This document shows positions 1-14,000 of a stretch of 64,000 nucleotides of DNA, piece by piece. The translations under genes were made by a program, and so were the position numbers. The stretch spans positions 9,800,878 through 9,864,877 of the forward strand of contig CM044956.1 in the NCBI GenBank assembly GCA_024516035.1, in the 5' to 3' direction. Under the pieces are notes generated by a model. It searched no databases. It was not told the origin of the DNA and was given only the letters and a program-made list of their open reading frames with translations. Numbering within the stretch: the stretch's first letter is position 1; every line of letters begins with the position of its first letter. Origin of the DNA: Bactericera cockerelli. Its lineage: Eukaryota > Arthropoda > Insecta > Hemiptera > Triozidae.

Positions 1-1704
1 GATATTTGGAGATGCCTTTACCTTCTAGTTCTTGTATTATATGTCTCCAGGGAGCGGAATTGAAGGCGTTTTTTATGTCTATTGCCACTAGGATGCAGTG
101 GGCGGTCGCGTCGCGTCTTCTGTTGTTGTTGATGAAATTTTTGCCGCTTTCGCCCGCGATTCCTCCACTCTTAACCTCCTGTAATGCCTGCACTAGTTGA
201 CTTACCAGCTTCTAAAACCATATTGTCTCTCGTAGTACATTCTTTTCTTGCATCTCTTCAATTAGTCTCCGAGTATCATTTTTTCGTAGAGTTACCAAAC
301 GTATTTAAAGGCATATAGGGTCGATATTTTACTGGCTCTCCGGGGTTCTTATTGCTTAGTATTAATGCTACTCTAGCTTCTTTCCAAATCCGGCAATCTT
401 CTCTTCCAGGATTTATTGAACGTAGCAGGTTTTCTGTGGAAACCCTGAACTACTTCTTTTACTACTTTCGGGGGTATATTTCGGCCTGCACTTTTAATGT
501 TTATGTTCAAGACTGCGTGATGAGTTCTTCCATATCAAACTCTTCCATTTCAATATCATCCTCCTTGTCTCCCAATTTGTGATTTCGTGGCTTGGAAACA
601 GGCTGTCTATTATTATTTTTCTTTCTTCAGGCGGTATTTCTGGTAATTTATTTCCCATTCTATTTTTTACAATTTTATACGCCTTTCCCCAGATGTCTCG
701 CTCCAAGTCTTCACACAAAATTTTCCAGTGCTTTTCTTTTGATTTTTTTATGTTGAGGTTTAGGCTTCTTCTTTCATTTATATATTCTTGGTGTAGTCTC
801 TCGCACAAGTTCCCAGTAGCTCCTCTTTTTCTCTCTCTTGTATATTTTCTTCTACTCTTGAAACAGGCTTTCCTGTTCTCTTTTATCTCTTCATTCCACC
901 AGAAGGTTCCTTTTCTCTTCCCTTTATATCTCTTTTTCATGCTCTCCTCGCAAGCTCTTTTCACACTCTCTATTAGTCTCTCTGGTGTCTCCATCTCATC
1001 TTGTTCTTCTCTCAGTCTTAATAGTAATTTTTGCCTGTCCAGTGTCTTTATATCCCATCCTCTGTTTCTTTGATTTTCACAATAGTTTCTGTTTTCTATC
1101 TCCTCTACTTCAAACAATATATACTGGTGATCGCTTGCTGTTTCTTCATGATCTAGGACTTTCCAGCTAATCTTGTTGATCAAAGAGTTACTACAGAAAG
1201 TTAGGTCAATATAAGATTCTTGTTCTCTTCTTCTAAAGGTGGGGACGTTCCCCCAATTAATGAGCTCGAGTTTTTCTAACGCTGCCCATTCTGCAACTAT
1301 CTCTCCCCTTCTGTTGGTTCTCCTTGAGCTCCATTGGGTTGACTTTGCGTTAAAATCGCCCGCTACGATCAGATCACTTCCCCTGCTTTCTCTTATACAC
1401 ATACTCATACTGTCCAATATGTCTTCAAAGGCTTCCTCTGTCTGATTTGGTGACATGTAGCAGCTTAGAATTCTCGTGTTGTATATGTCAGCCCACGAGA
1501 AGCCATTTCCTTCTCCTGAATTTTTTACGAACAGATTTTGATTGGCAATCCAGATCTTGGCGTCAGTGTGGCCTCCCCATGTTGCTGATATTCTCTCATT
1601 TGGCTCACTCACTAAGGCTATATCGATATTTTTTCTATCACAGTTTGGTTCAGTAGGTCATGTGCATCTCTACAGTGGTTTAAATTTATTTGTAAATATC
1701 GCAT
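1..1704 (-). pseudogene. R1/I-like non-LTR retrotransposon ORF2 (endonuclease + start of reverse transcriptase), frameshifted, cut by window edge
   Basis: Reading the minus strand from an ATG at 1704, the N-terminus (MRYLQINLNHCRDAHDLL) resembles the start of R1-clade endonucleases. A run of six A's near 1631 breaks the frame by one base. The frame then stays open to 494 and carries the APE endonuclease signatures SEPNERISATW, LIVAGDFNAKSTQW and TASDHQYILFEV, the last containing the catalytic SDH. Near 510 the frame breaks again. Reverse-transcriptase sequence follows in other frames, including IPPKVVKEVV and, at about 130-60, VAIDIKNAFNSAPW, an RT motif typical of the R1 clade. The rest of the RT lies left of base 1. 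ORF1 lies just upstream (2257-4032) in the same orientation. The endonuclease and RT motifs are seen directly; the clade is inferred from remembered families. The copy is non-functional as read, although single-base errors in homopolymers could explain part of the damage. Confidence 0.87.
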
Positions 1705-2256
1705 AATATTATTTTGTATTTCGTTATCACAGTTTTGTTATCACAGTTTCGCTTGTACAGAAATATAAAGATAATGTAAATCGGTAGAATAACAGAAAAA
1801 CCAAACAATCAACACTAACATAATAAATAAAAGGAAATAAAATTGTAATAGAATATAAATGTACTAGCCGTTTGCCCGTGCTTTGCAACGGGACTAAATT
1901 TCAAATTTACTAAGGCATGGCCGTACTGCTGGACAGCAATGCCTTTTTGAACTTTTTATAATTTTTCTGGACAAAGCGATAATGGTTTTGGGGGGGTCAA
2001 TTCTGAGACATTTTTCGCTATCTCTTACCGTTTTGGCTAAACAACTCCGGACAAACAAACAAACAAACATAGGTAGGTAGGTAGGTAGGTAGGTAGGTAG
2101 GTAGTCCTTTTTTCTGTTTTATATATAGAGATTTAGTAGTTAGGTTAGGTCTAGTTTTGTCCCTGATTTCGTTGTAATAATAGTTTGCTTCGGTATGACT
2201 ATTACTCACGTTTCTAGAACTTAGTTTTAAATATTGAATAATAAAAACTATCATAG
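1705..2256. repeat. ORF1-ORF2 spacer with inserted short repeat ending in a GTAG microsatellite
   Basis: This is AT-rich spacer between the two retrotransposon ORFs. From about 1862 to 2135 it holds a separate interspersed repeat. That repeat starts with ACTAGCCGTTTGCCCGTGCT and ends in a GTAG microsatellite (2071-2104) and TATATATAGAG. A similar head occurs at 59687. No gene is seen. Confidence 0.55.
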
Positions 2257-4032
2257 TTAATTATTAGTGGACATTTCCCATTTCTTCCCTTTACTCCCTA
2301 CCACTCTCCATTCACCTTCTCTCTCCTTTTTTCTCCCCTCCTTGACTAGTCTATTAAATTCTTCACAGAACATGACTCCTGTTTTGTGATTTCCTCCACA
2401 GTCGGCGCATTTCGGAGTTTTCTGGCAATCTTTTGCTACGTGCCCTGCTTTCATACACCTACGACATTTGCCTTCCATGGTTACTTGGCCGTTACATTCG
2501 GAACTCTTGTGCCCGTGCTTAAGACACTTGAAACATTGTAGCGGCTCAATCATGAGATCAATAGGGCAATTAAGCCACCCTATTTTAATTTGCCTATTTT
2601 GTAGTATCTTGTGTGCATCCTCTCTATTGACTGATACTCTAGCTACCAAACTATCTTTTTTGAAGTTGGGTCTGAGAGATAAAATCTTTACCTCTTCCTT
2701 TCCCCTCTCACCTGTCGCTCCCTTCACTGCCTCTCTGATCTCTTCCTCATCTGTAGCCGTGTCGATGTTTCTCACGATCATGGTCACCATTCCTCTATTC
2801 CCTGTAGTAACCTTGACTTCCGCACTCTCATTTACCTTGCTTTTTACCTCCTCTATGAACACATCAAGCTCTCCCTCCTTTCCTCCTTTAGCCATAATTT
2901 CCACTCTCTCTTCCTTATCGTCACATTTTACTGATTCTATTTCTATCCCTCTATTCTTCATCTGAACTCCCTGCTTTAAATCCTTAATCACTTTATTTAT
3001 TTTTCCCGGCATTTCCTTGTTTTTTAACTCAAGCACTATCTTTTTGAACATTTTTTCAGTACTTCTCTTTTCTCTTCCTGCAAATTCCTGATAGTTTTCA
3101 GGTACTATGAGCCTATAACTTGTTTGACATTTTTTATTTACCAGTTCAATGACTTTCCTGGCGAAACTCCAGTCCAGTCCTTCAGTTAAGGCCACATCTA
3201 TCTGTGTCATTGGCACGCCCACAGGGATCATAGATATCAGAGTAGTTGCCAACATACCCATAAATTTATCATTTTCAAAAGAGGCCAATGCCAGCTTGCT
3301 GTAACTTACCTTCCCAAGCGTCGTGGTCTGAACCTCCATGTATTGCACTGTAGACGTAGGGTTATGTACTACTATGTCCAGCTCTGAATAGCGGGTTTTT
3401 GCCACCTTGATGAGTGGCGACAGCTTTTCTTCTCCCCTCTTTGTGAAGATGGCCATGGCTCCCTTAAGACTCTCTGCTAAACCTCCCTTTTTAATTGAGT
3501 TCTCACTTAGTGAGCCCTCTCTCCACTGCTCCTGCGCCAACCGGCTGACTGCGTCAGCGAAGATTTGCAGTGATCCACTTTCACTCACATCCATGCCCAG
3601 GATCTTCTCCACCTCCTCCTCCACTCTCTTGTATCCCGCTTCTTCGTTCTTCACCTTCTCTTTACACTTGATGCACACAAATGTATCCATGCTAGAATCC
3701 TGCTTTGTGAGATTGAGCTTGTATTTCTTTTGGCTCGCGTATAACTCCTTTATTTCCTCTTTGACTTTCGCCAGGCTGTCTACTAGAGTGGCAAGACTCT
3801 TGACGCTAGACTTGATCTCCGTTTTAGTTGTTGGATTCTCTTTGACGAGGGTCAAGAGGTCCACAACCAGGGTCTCCACACATGCTATGGTGCCATGCAC
3901 CTCTTCTCCTAAAGTGTCTCCTGACTTTCTCTTTGTTCCTCCTACATTTCCAAGTGGACTCCCTCCAGCTAATCTAGAATTGGTCCTCACCAGATTAGTA
4001 TGTTGATTTGTGATGTTAGGGCTGAGATCCAT
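2257..4032 (-). CDS. Non-LTR retrotransposon ORF1 (gag-like, three zinc knuckles)
   Basis: This intact 591-residue frame runs from ATG at 4032 to a stop at 2257. The N-terminal half is charged and helical-looking, with an early CxxC pair (FVCIKCKEKV, about residue 118). Residues of roughly 400-475 look like an RNA-binding gag core. Near residues 505-560 there are three cysteine/histidine knuckles in a row: CFKCLKHGHKSSEC, CRRCMKAGHVAKDC and CADCGGNHKTGVMFC. This CCHC triplet is the hallmark of ORF1 in R1/I/Jockey-type non-LTR elements. There it binds the element's RNA to form the ribonucleoprotein that is reverse transcribed at the target. It lies directly upstream of ORF2 on the same strand. 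Unlike ORF2 it is unbroken, suggesting a fairly recent insertion. It is not a host gene. Confidence 0.88.
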   Translation of the reverse strand: MDLSPNITNQHTNLVRTNSRLAGGSPLGNVGGTKRKSGDTLGEEVHGTIACVETLVVDLLTLVKENPTTKTEIKSSVKSLATLVDSLAKVKEEIKELYASQKKYKLNLTKQDSSMDTFVCIKCKEKVKNEEAGYKRVEEEVEKILGMDVSESGSLQIFADAVSRLAQEQWREGSLSENSIKKGGLAESLKGAMAIFTKRGEEKLSPLIKVAKTRYSELDIVVHNPTSTVQYMEVQTTTLGKVSYSKLALASFENDKFMGMLATTLISMIPVGVPMTQIDVALTEGLDWSFARKVIELVNKKCQTSYRLIVPENYQEFAGREKRSTEKMFKKIVLELKNKEMPGKINKVIKDLKQGVQMKNRGIEIESVKCDDKEERVEIMAKGGKEGELDVFIEEVKSKVNESAEVKVTTGNRGMVTMIVRNIDTATDEEEIREAVKGATGERGKEEVKILSLRPNFKKDSLVARVSVNREDAHKILQNRQIKIGWLNCPIDLMIEPLQCFKCLKHGHKSSECNGQVTMEGKCRRCMKAGHVAKDCQKTPKCADCGGNHKTGVMFCEEFNRLVKEGRKKEREGEWRVVGSKGKKWEMSTNN

Positions 4033-4926
4033 GGTTTCGACATCAGTCGCCTACCTGAACCACCCTTTAAGATCACTTAACTTACAAGGAAACCAGTAAA
4101 TTAGTATGAAAAAAAATTATTTAGAAAACAAAAATAACTAAGTTAATTTTAAAATCATAACTATCAACAAAATATTTTAATACATACTCTATGTTGTTTA
4201 TAGCGTACTTTAATTTTTATTGTTTACATATTTCTTTATCTCATTCAATCAAAGTTTTATCAGTGACCCTCTAGTCACAAGGTGAATGAACTCTCTAGAT
4301 AGGTATTATGTACTAGATTGTATAGATAGGTAAGTGTTTCGGGCTAGGTAGGTAATTCGGGTTTTCAAGGTCACCGAACCCGAGCTCACCTCTCCTATCT
4401 ACCTAGCTTCTAGCTTCTCTATCGACAATCAATTTAATAATTTTACATTAAATTTTAAAACTATCTGTTTTTAATTAATGAATTAACACAGTAGATCTAA
4501 CTTTTAACACTTTTAAAAAAGAACAAACGATAGGTAATATTTTGCTTTACATGTTAGTATAAAAAATAAAATAAATTTTACTTCGCTATTTAACAACTTT
4601 AAGTACAACACAATTAAGTACATTAAAAACACGCAATTTAACACAACCTCACTCTCCGGGAACACTCTCTATATGTAATTCTTATGTCTGGGGAGATAAA
4701 AATGCTTATACAAATAAAATCTTTTAAAGAATCGCGTCGATTGGAGCTTCAATGGTGGCTTTATAAATTCAAATTTCAATGTTGGCTTTATATAATATTA
4801 TAATCTAAGTTCATATAATATTATAATCTAATCTAAAACAACGAAATCCTTTTCAAAATACACATGTTGGCTTTATAAATTCAAATTTCAATGGCTTTAT
4901 AAAAAAAATCCATTAATATTTCATAC
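4033..4926. other. AT-rich non-coding stretch (retrotransposon 5' flank / FBXW5 intron 6)
   Basis: No coding potential is seen. The part next to ORF1 may be the element's 5' untranslated region. Between 4745 and 4910 a short segment (GGCTTTATAAATTCAAATTT) occurs twice, and a TATAATATTATAATCTAA motif is doubled. A GTAGGTAA-type stretch at 4300-4420 can partly fold back on itself. Confidence 0.4.
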
Positions 4927-5054
4927 CTTCGCTACTGTCCTCCTCCTGCTGGGCAGATATCTTCTCCCGCTCCGCTCTCCTGTACTCTGCGTTGTACTGG
5001 ATGAGAGTCTCCTGGTCCGAGTCTCGCCTCAACCAGCCTGAGCTGGCTCCCACC
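4927..5054 (-). CDS. Fbxw5: FBXW5 exon 6 (linker region)
   Basis: The acceptor reads GATTAG and the donor GAAG/GTATGA. The first base completes the AG left by exon 5. The exon reads VGASSGWLRRDSDQETLIQY, continues with charged sequence (EYRRAEREKISAQQEEDSSE) and ends in phase 1. I recognise no domain. The call as FBXW5 depends on strand, splice sites and a perfect phase match to exon 5. The polypyrimidine tract is weak. Confidence 0.65.
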
Positions 5055-8000
5055 CTAATCAACACATTGTTTTGTTATGCCAGGAGTTCTTTTTTTATAA
5101 ACATTTATTCAAAGGAAGAGAATGCCAAAGGCATTATCACCACCCTTGATCAGACTTTGTTTACCTTTAATTAATTATACCCTTTCACTGTACCTGTATA
5201 TAAAAATTGTAGATAAAGTTTGATCAAAATTGTTGAGTAATAATAAGGAGAGGACTGTAACACGCACACCGGTATAACGGATCATGCCGTCTGAGCAATG
5301 TCTCAAGCATGATTTCCTTTCATATTATTGGCCAATACCTTGCTTGAGACATTGCTCAGACGAAATTATCGGTTCATAAATACGGCTGTCAGAGTTCTTG
5401 CTCTAGGAGTTCTACAGCGCACCATTAGTTCAGTGGCAAGACTCTCGCCTGTCACAATAGATTTCACTGGTACCAGTTTCGAATTAATGAACGCTGCTGT
5501 GGTGGACACTGTCACCATAGCGTGTAGATTTAAGAAGTGAGGAAATGAACCCCAGTTGCATGGAAACGCCACATAGCGCGACACCATCGCAAAGGAGTAT
5601 ACGTATAAGTATAAGTAGTGCTTTATTTAGACTGTCAGCGCAAGACAGGTAGTCCCATTATGCCAACAGAGTAGAATATTTCTCGCGGTCTATATATGCT
5701 TATGTTTACATTAACCTCACCCATCCTGGGTAGGACCGGAAATGCCAGCCTCACATGTCTGGTGGGAACAGAATTTTCTGTGTGAAAAGTCTGCTCCGAC
5801 CGGGGATCGAACTCAGGATCTCTGGACTACGGACAGTAGTCACAACCGTTACGCCACGGAGGCTGTGTTCACTCAGATTAAATCTACTCCTGTTTCATAA
5901 TTCGGCCCCAAGATCTATTTCATAATTCGGCCCCAAGATCCCCTCGGGCGGAGGCTACCTCACCTGGTGTGACTAGCATGAGCACACGTGCTCGGCTGAG
6001 GCAGGGGACGATTCAGGTCCCTGTACGAGACAGGGTTGCCTCTCTCAGGGGCGTATGTGGAGGGGGGGTGTCGGGTGGACTTGACAGGGGACACGGAGCT
6101 GGTGGGGCAAGGGTCAGGGGCCACGCAGGTAGCTACCATCACCTGAGGCGCAAGGGACACGGTGTTTTTTTTATTTATTTATTTATTAGACAATAATATT
6201 CTCGAATTGAGGATAGTTTACAGTACATAAGAGAAAAACATCGAGATACAATTATATTATTTTTAAATACTAATCAAGATGCTACTACTACTACTATTAC
6301 TTTGCTTACTAACTTTACTACGAAATGGGAAGTATTGTGTCACTTTTCACTCATCAAAGACCACTGAGTTTTAAGTATATGTTACTTCATGGCTTGGAGG
6401 AAAAAAAATATGGAATACTTATCTTTTTTTTTCCTCAATATAATATTAATATTGCATGAATACTCATCTTTTTTTTAAACTACATTTTACCTATTTCTAT
6501 GTGGAATCTGCAGCCTTTTGGATAGGGCTATTACTTATAATAATAATAATACCCTTTAGACTGTTAAGAGGAAGGTAACCACAGCTAGATTTACTAGGTA
6601 ACAAACAATTAATAATAGTAAATGATGGGAGAATGAGGATGAAGTGGGTCTTATTTGGGCCGAGAATTCAAAATTATTTGAATTACTTCCGAGAAATTTC
6701 TAATATTTTTATACTGCGAAGAGAATTTTGTGGTCAGACACTCTATTAAACACTTACACTATGATTATTGTGTGGTCAGACACTCTATTAAACACTTACA
6801 CTATGAATATTGTGTGGTCAGACACCTTATTGAACACCTACACTATGATTATTGTGTGGTCAGACACTCTATTAAACACTTACACTATGATTATTGTGTG
6901 GTCAGACACTCTATTAAACACCTACACTATGCTTATTGTGTGGTCAGACACTCTATTAAACACCTACACTATGATTATTGTGTGGTCAGACACTCTATTA
7001 AACACTTACACTATGATTATTGTGTGGTCAGACACTCTATTAGACACCTACACTATGATTATTGTGTGGTCAGACACTCTATTAAACACTTACACTATGA
7101 TTATTGTGTGGTCAGACACTCTATTAAACACCTACCTATGATTATTGTGGTCAGACACTCTATTTAAACACTTCATTATTTGGTGGTCAGACACTCTATT
7201 AAACACTTACACTATGATTATTGTGTGGTCAGACACTCTATTAACACTTACACTATGATTATTGTGTGGTCAGACTCAACTTATTCCTCTACACTACACG
7301 TTTAACCCACATATGATTATTGTGTGGTCAGACACTTTTAAACACTTACACTATGATTATTGTGTGGTCAGACACTCTATTAAACACTTACACTATGATT
7401 ATTGTGTGGTCAGACACTCTATTAACACCTACACTATGATTATTGTGTTCTGACACTCTTTTAAACACTTACACTATGATTATTGTGTGGTCAACACTCT
7501 ATTAAACACTACACTATGATTATTGTGTGGTCAGACACTCTATTAAACACTACACTATGATTATTGTGTTCTCAACACTTATTAGACACTTACACTATGA
7601 TTATTGTGTTCTCACACTCTATTAAACACTTACACTATGATTATTGTGTGGTCAGACACTTCCTATTTAAACTCTTTAACTACTATGATTATTGTGTGGT
7701 CAGACACTCTATTAACACTACACTATGATTATTGTGTTGTCACACTCTATTAAACACTTACACTATGATTATTGTGTGGTCAGACACTCTATTCAACACC
7801 CTTTCACTATGATTATTGTGTGGTCAGACACTCTATTAAACACTTACACTATGATTATTGTTGGTCAGACACTCTATTAAACACCTACACTATGATTTTT
7901 GTGTGGTCAGACACTCTTTTAAACACTTACACTATGATTATTGTTGTGGTCATACACTCACTCAAATTAAACACCTACACTATGATTATTGTGTGGTCAG

Positions 8001-11000
8001 ACACTCTTATTAAACACTTACACTATGATTATTGTGTGGTCAGACACTCTATTAAACACCTACACTATGATTATTGTGTGGTCAGACACTCTATTAAACA
8101 CCTACACTATGATTATTGTGTGGTCAGACACTCTTTAAACACTTACACTATGATTATTGTGTGGTCAGACACTCTATTAAACACCTACACTATGATTATT
8201 GTGTGGTCAGACACTCTATTAAACACTTACACTATGATTATTGTGTGGTCAGACACTCTTTTAAACACTACACTATGATTATTGTGTGGTCAGACACTCT
8301 ATTAAACACTTACACTATGATTATTGTGTGGTCAGACACTCTATTAAACACCTTACACTATGATTATTGTGTGGTCAGACACTCTATTAAACACCTACAC
8401 TATGATTATTGTGTGGTCAGACACTCTATTAAACACTTACACTATGATTATTGTGTGGTCAGACACTCTATTAAACACCTTACACTATGATTATTGTGTG
8501 GTCAGACACTCTTTAAACACTTACACTATGATTATTGTGTGGTCAGACACTCTATTCAAACACTTACACTATGATTATTGTGTGGTCAGACACTCTATTA
8601 AACACTTACACTATGATTATTGTGTGGTCAGACACTCTATTAAACACTTACACTATGATTATTGTGTGGTCAGACACTCTATTAAGACACCTACACTATG
8701 ATTATTGTGTGTCAGACACTCTATTAAACACTTACACTATGATTATTGTGAGTTCAACACTCTTTAAACACCCTTTCACTATGATTATTGTGTGGTCAGA
8801 CACTCTATTAAACACTTACACTATGATTATTGTGTGGTCAGACACTTATTAACACACTTACACTATGATTATTGTGTGCTCACACTCTATTAAACACTTA
8901 CACTATGATTATTGTGTGGTCAGACACTCTATTAACACTACACTATGATTATTGTGTTCTCACACTCTATTCAACACTTACATTATGATTATTGTGATCT
9001 CACACTCTATTAAACACCTACACTATGATTATTGTGTGGTCAGACACTCTATTAAACACTTACACTATGATTATTGTGTGGTCAGACACTATTAGACACC
9101 TACACTATGATTATTGTGTTCTCACACTCTATTAAACACTTACACTATGATTATTGTGTGGTCAGACACTCTATTCAACACTTACATATGATTATTGTGT
9201 GGTCAGACACTCTATTAAACACTTACACTATGATTATTGTGTGGTCAGACACTCTATTAGACACCTACACTATGATTATTGTGTGGTCAGACACCTATTA
9301 AACACTTACACTATGATTATTGTGTGGTCAGACACTCTATTAAACACTTACACTATGATTATTGTGTGGTCAGACACTCTATTAAACACTTACACTATGA
9401 TTATTGTGTGGTCAGACACTCTATTAAACACTTACACTATGATTATTGTGTGGTCAGACACTCTATTAGACACCTACACTATGATTATTGTGTGGTCAGA
9501 CACTCTATTAGACACCTACACTATGATTATTGTGTGGTCAGACACTCTATTCAACACCTACACTATGATTATTGTGTGGTCAGCACTCTATTAAACACCT
9601 ACACTATGATTATTGTGTGGTCAGACACTCTATTAAACACTTACACTATGATTATTGTGTGGTCAGACATCTATTAAACACCTACACTATGATTATTGTG
9701 TGGTCAGACACTCTATTAAACACCTACACTATGATTATTGTGTGGTCAGACACTCTATTAAACACTTACACTATGATTATTGTGTGGTCAGACACTCTAT
9801 TAAACACTTACACTATGATTATTGTGTGGTCAGACACTCTATTAGACACTACACTATGATTATTGTGTTCTCACACTCTATTCAACACTTACACTATGAT
9901 TATTGGTTCTACACTCTATTAAACACCTACACTATGATTTGTGTGGTCAGACACTCTATTAAACACTTACACTATGATTATTGTGTGGTCAGACACTCTA
10001 TTAGACACTACACTATGATTATTGTGTTGTCAACACTCTATTAAACACTTACACTATGATTATTGTGTGGTCAACACTCATTAACACTTACACTATGATT
10101 ATGTGTGGTCAGACACTCTATAAACACTTACACTATGATTATTGTGTGGTCAGACACTCTATTAACACTACACTATGATTATTGTGTGGTCAGACACTCT
10201 ATTAAACACTACACTATGATTATTGTGTGGTCAGACACTCTATTAACACTTACACTATGATTATTGTGTGGTCAGACACTCTATTAAACACTTACACTAT
10301 GATTATTGTGTGGTCAGACACTCTATTAAACACTTACACTATGATTATTGTGTGGTCAGACACTCTATTAAACACCTACACTATGATTATTGTGTGGTCA
10401 GACACTCTTTTAAACACTTACACTATGATTATTGTGTGGTCAGACACTCTATTAAACACTTACACTATGATTATTGTGTGGTCAGACACTCTATTAAACA
10501 CCTACACTATGATTATTGTGTTCAGACACTCTATTCAAACACTTACACTATGATTATGTGTGTGTCAGACACTCTATTAAACACCTACACTATGATTATT
10601 GTGTGGTCAGACACTCTATTAAACACTTACACTATGATTATTGTGTGGTCAGACACTCTATTAACACACTTACACTATGATTATTGTGTGGTCAGACACT
10701 CTATTAAACACTACACTATGATTATTGTGTGGTCAGCAATCACTTACTTATGTTTAACATAACACTTACACTATGATTATTGTGTGGTCAGACACTCTAT
10801 TCAACACTACACTATGATTATTGTGTGGTCAGACACTCTATTAAACACTTACACTATGATTATTGTGTGGTCAGACACTCTATTAAACACTACACTATGA
10901 TTATTGTGTGGTCAGACACTCTATTAAACACTTACACTATGATTATTGTGTGGTCAGACACTCTATTAACACTACACTATGATTATTGTGTCGTCACACT

Positions 11001-14000
11001 CTATTAAACACTACACTATGATTATTGTGTGGTCAGACACTCTATTAAACACTTACACTATGATTATTGTGTGGTCAGACACTTATAATCTATGACACCT
11101 TACACTACTGATTATTGTGTGGTCAGACACTCTATTAAACACTACACTATGATTATTGTGTGGTCAGACACTCTATTAAACACTACACTATGATTATTGT
11201 GTGGTCAGACACTCTATTAAACACCTACACTATGATTATTGTGTGGTCAGACACTCTATTAAACACCTACACTATGATTATTGTGTGGTCAGACACTCTA
11301 TTAAACACCTACACTATGATTATTGTGTGGTCAGACACTCTATTAACACACTTACACTATGATTATTGTGTGGTCAGACACTCTATTAAACACTACACTA
11401 TGATTATTGTGTGGTCAGACACTCTATTAAACACCTACACTATGATTATTGTGTGGTCAGACACTCTATTAAACACTTACACTATGATTATTGTGTGGTC
11501 AGACACTTATTAAACACCTACACACTATGATTATTGTGTGTCGACACTCTATTAAACACTTACACTATGATTATTGTGTGGTCAGACACTCTATTAAACA
11601 CTTACACTATGATTATTGTGTGGTCAGACACTCTATTAAACACTTACACTATGATTATTGTGTGGTCAGACACTCTATTAAACACCTACACTATGATTAT
11701 TGTGTGGTCAGACACTCTATTAAACACTACACTATGATTATTGTGTGGTCAGACACTCTATTAAACACCTACACTATGATTATTGTGTGGTCAGACACTC
11801 TATTAACACTTACACTATGATTATTGTGTGGTCAGACACTCTATTAACACCTTACACTATGATTATTGTGTGGTCAGACACTCTATTAACACCTACACTA
11901 TGATTATTGTGTGGTCAGACACTCTATTAAACACCTACACTATGATTATTGTGTGGTCAGACACTCTATTAACACCTACACTATGATTATTGTGTGGTCA
12001 GACACTCTATTAAACACCTACACTATGATTATTGTGTTGGTCAGACACTCTATTAAACACTTACACTATGATTATTGTGTGGTCAGACACTCTATTAAAC
12101 ACCTACACTATGATTATTGTGTGGTCAGACACTCTATTAAACACCTACACTATGATTATTGTGTGGTCAGACACTCTATTAAACACTTACACTATGATTA
12201 TTGTGTGGTCAGACACTCTATTAAACACTTACACTATGATTATTGTGTGGTCAGACACTCTAATTAAACACCTACACTATGATTATTGTGGTTCAACACT
12301 CTATTACACCTACACTATGATTATTGTGTTCTCACACTCTATTAAACACCTACACTATGATTATTGTGTGGTCAGACACTCTATTAAACACTTACACTAT
12401 GATTATTGTGTGGTCAGACACTCTATTAACACCTACACTATGATTATTGTGTGGTCAGCACTCTATTAAACACTTACACTATGATTATTGTGTGGTCAGA
12501 CACTCTATTAAACACTTACACTATGATTATTGTGTGGTCAGACACTCTATTAAACACTTACACTATGATTATTGTGTGGTCAGACACTCTATTAAACACT
12601 TACACTATGATTATTGTGTGGTCAGACACTCTATTAAACACTTACACTATGATTATTGTGTGGTCAGACACTCTATTCAACACCTACACTATGATTATTG
12701 TGTGGTCATGAACACTCTATTAAACACTTACACTATGATTATGTGTGGTCAGACACTCTATTAAACACCTACACTATGATTTTTGTGTGGTCAGACACTC
12801 TTTTAAACACTTACACTATGATTATTGTGTGGTAAGACACTCTATTAAACACTTACACTATGATTATTGTGTGGTCAGACACTCTATTAGACACCTACAC
12901 TATGATTATTGTGTGGTCAGACACTCTTTTAAACACTTACACTATGATTATTGTGTGGTCAGATACTCTATTAAACACCTACACTATGATTATTGTGTGG
13001 TCAGACACTCTATTAAACACCTACACTATGATTATTGTGTGGTCAGACACTCTATTAAACACCTACACTATGATTATTGTGTGGTCAGACACTCTATTAA
13101 ACACCTACACTATGATTATTTGTGTGGTCAGACACTCTATTAAACACCTACACTATGATTTTGTGTGGTCGGACACTCTATTAAACACTTACACTATGAT
13201 TATTGTGTGGTCAGACACTCTATTAAACACCTACACTATGATTATTGTGTGGTCAGACACTCTATTAAACACCTACACTATGATAATTGTGTGGTCAGAC
13301 ACTCTATTAAACACCTACACTATGATTATTGTGTGGTCAGACACTCTATTAAACACTTACTGGTGTAAGTGCATGCATTCCTTGATTATTGTGTGATCAG
13401 ACACTCTATTAAACACTTACACTATGATTATTGTGTGGTCAGACACTCTATTAAACACCTTACACTAGATTATTGTGTGGTCGGACACTCTATTAAACAC
13501 CTACACTATGATTATTGTGTGGTCAGACACTCTATTAAACACCTACACTATGATTATTGTGTGGTCAGACACTCTATTAAACACCTTACACTATGATTAT
13601 TGTGTGGTCAGACACTCTATTAAACACCTACACTATGATTATTGTGTGGTCGGACACTCTATTAAACACCTACACTATGATTATTGTGTGGTCAGACACT
13701 CTATTAAACACCTACGCTATGATTATTGTGTGGTCGGATACTCTATTAAACACCTACACTATGATTATTGTGTGGTCAGACACTCTATTAAACCCTACAC
13801 TATGATTATTGTGTGGTCAGACACTCTATTAAACACTTACAGTACTTACACTATGATTATTGTGTGGTCAGACACTCTATTAAACACCTACACTATGATT
13901 ATTGTGTGGTCAGACACTCTATTAAACACTTACTGGTGTAAGTGCATGCATTCCTTGATTATTGTGTGATCAGACACTCTATTAAACACTTACACTATGA

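Larger units (their letters stand above)
5055..5963. other. FBXW5 intron 5 with MITE fragment, perfect hairpin and SINE-A fragment
   Basis: It contains a MITE-like fragment around 5110-5215 (GAATGCC..GGCATT core, CACCCTTGATCA), a 22-bp perfect inverted repeat (5288-5309/5341-5362), a minus-strand SINE-A fragment (5710-5870) and a doubled CATAATTCGGCCCCAAGATC segment (5896-5941). No gene is seen. Confidence 0.6.

Noticed and set aside
494..1656. Plus-strand frames opposite the retrotransposon ORF2
   Set aside because: Antisense shadows of the endonuclease frame, rich in Ser/Leu/Phe as expected for reversed Lys/Glu-rich coding.
5328..5587. Overlapping opposite-strand frames near the 22-bp hairpin
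   Set aside because: Short, without homology, and each overlaps the other in antisense; lies in an intron.
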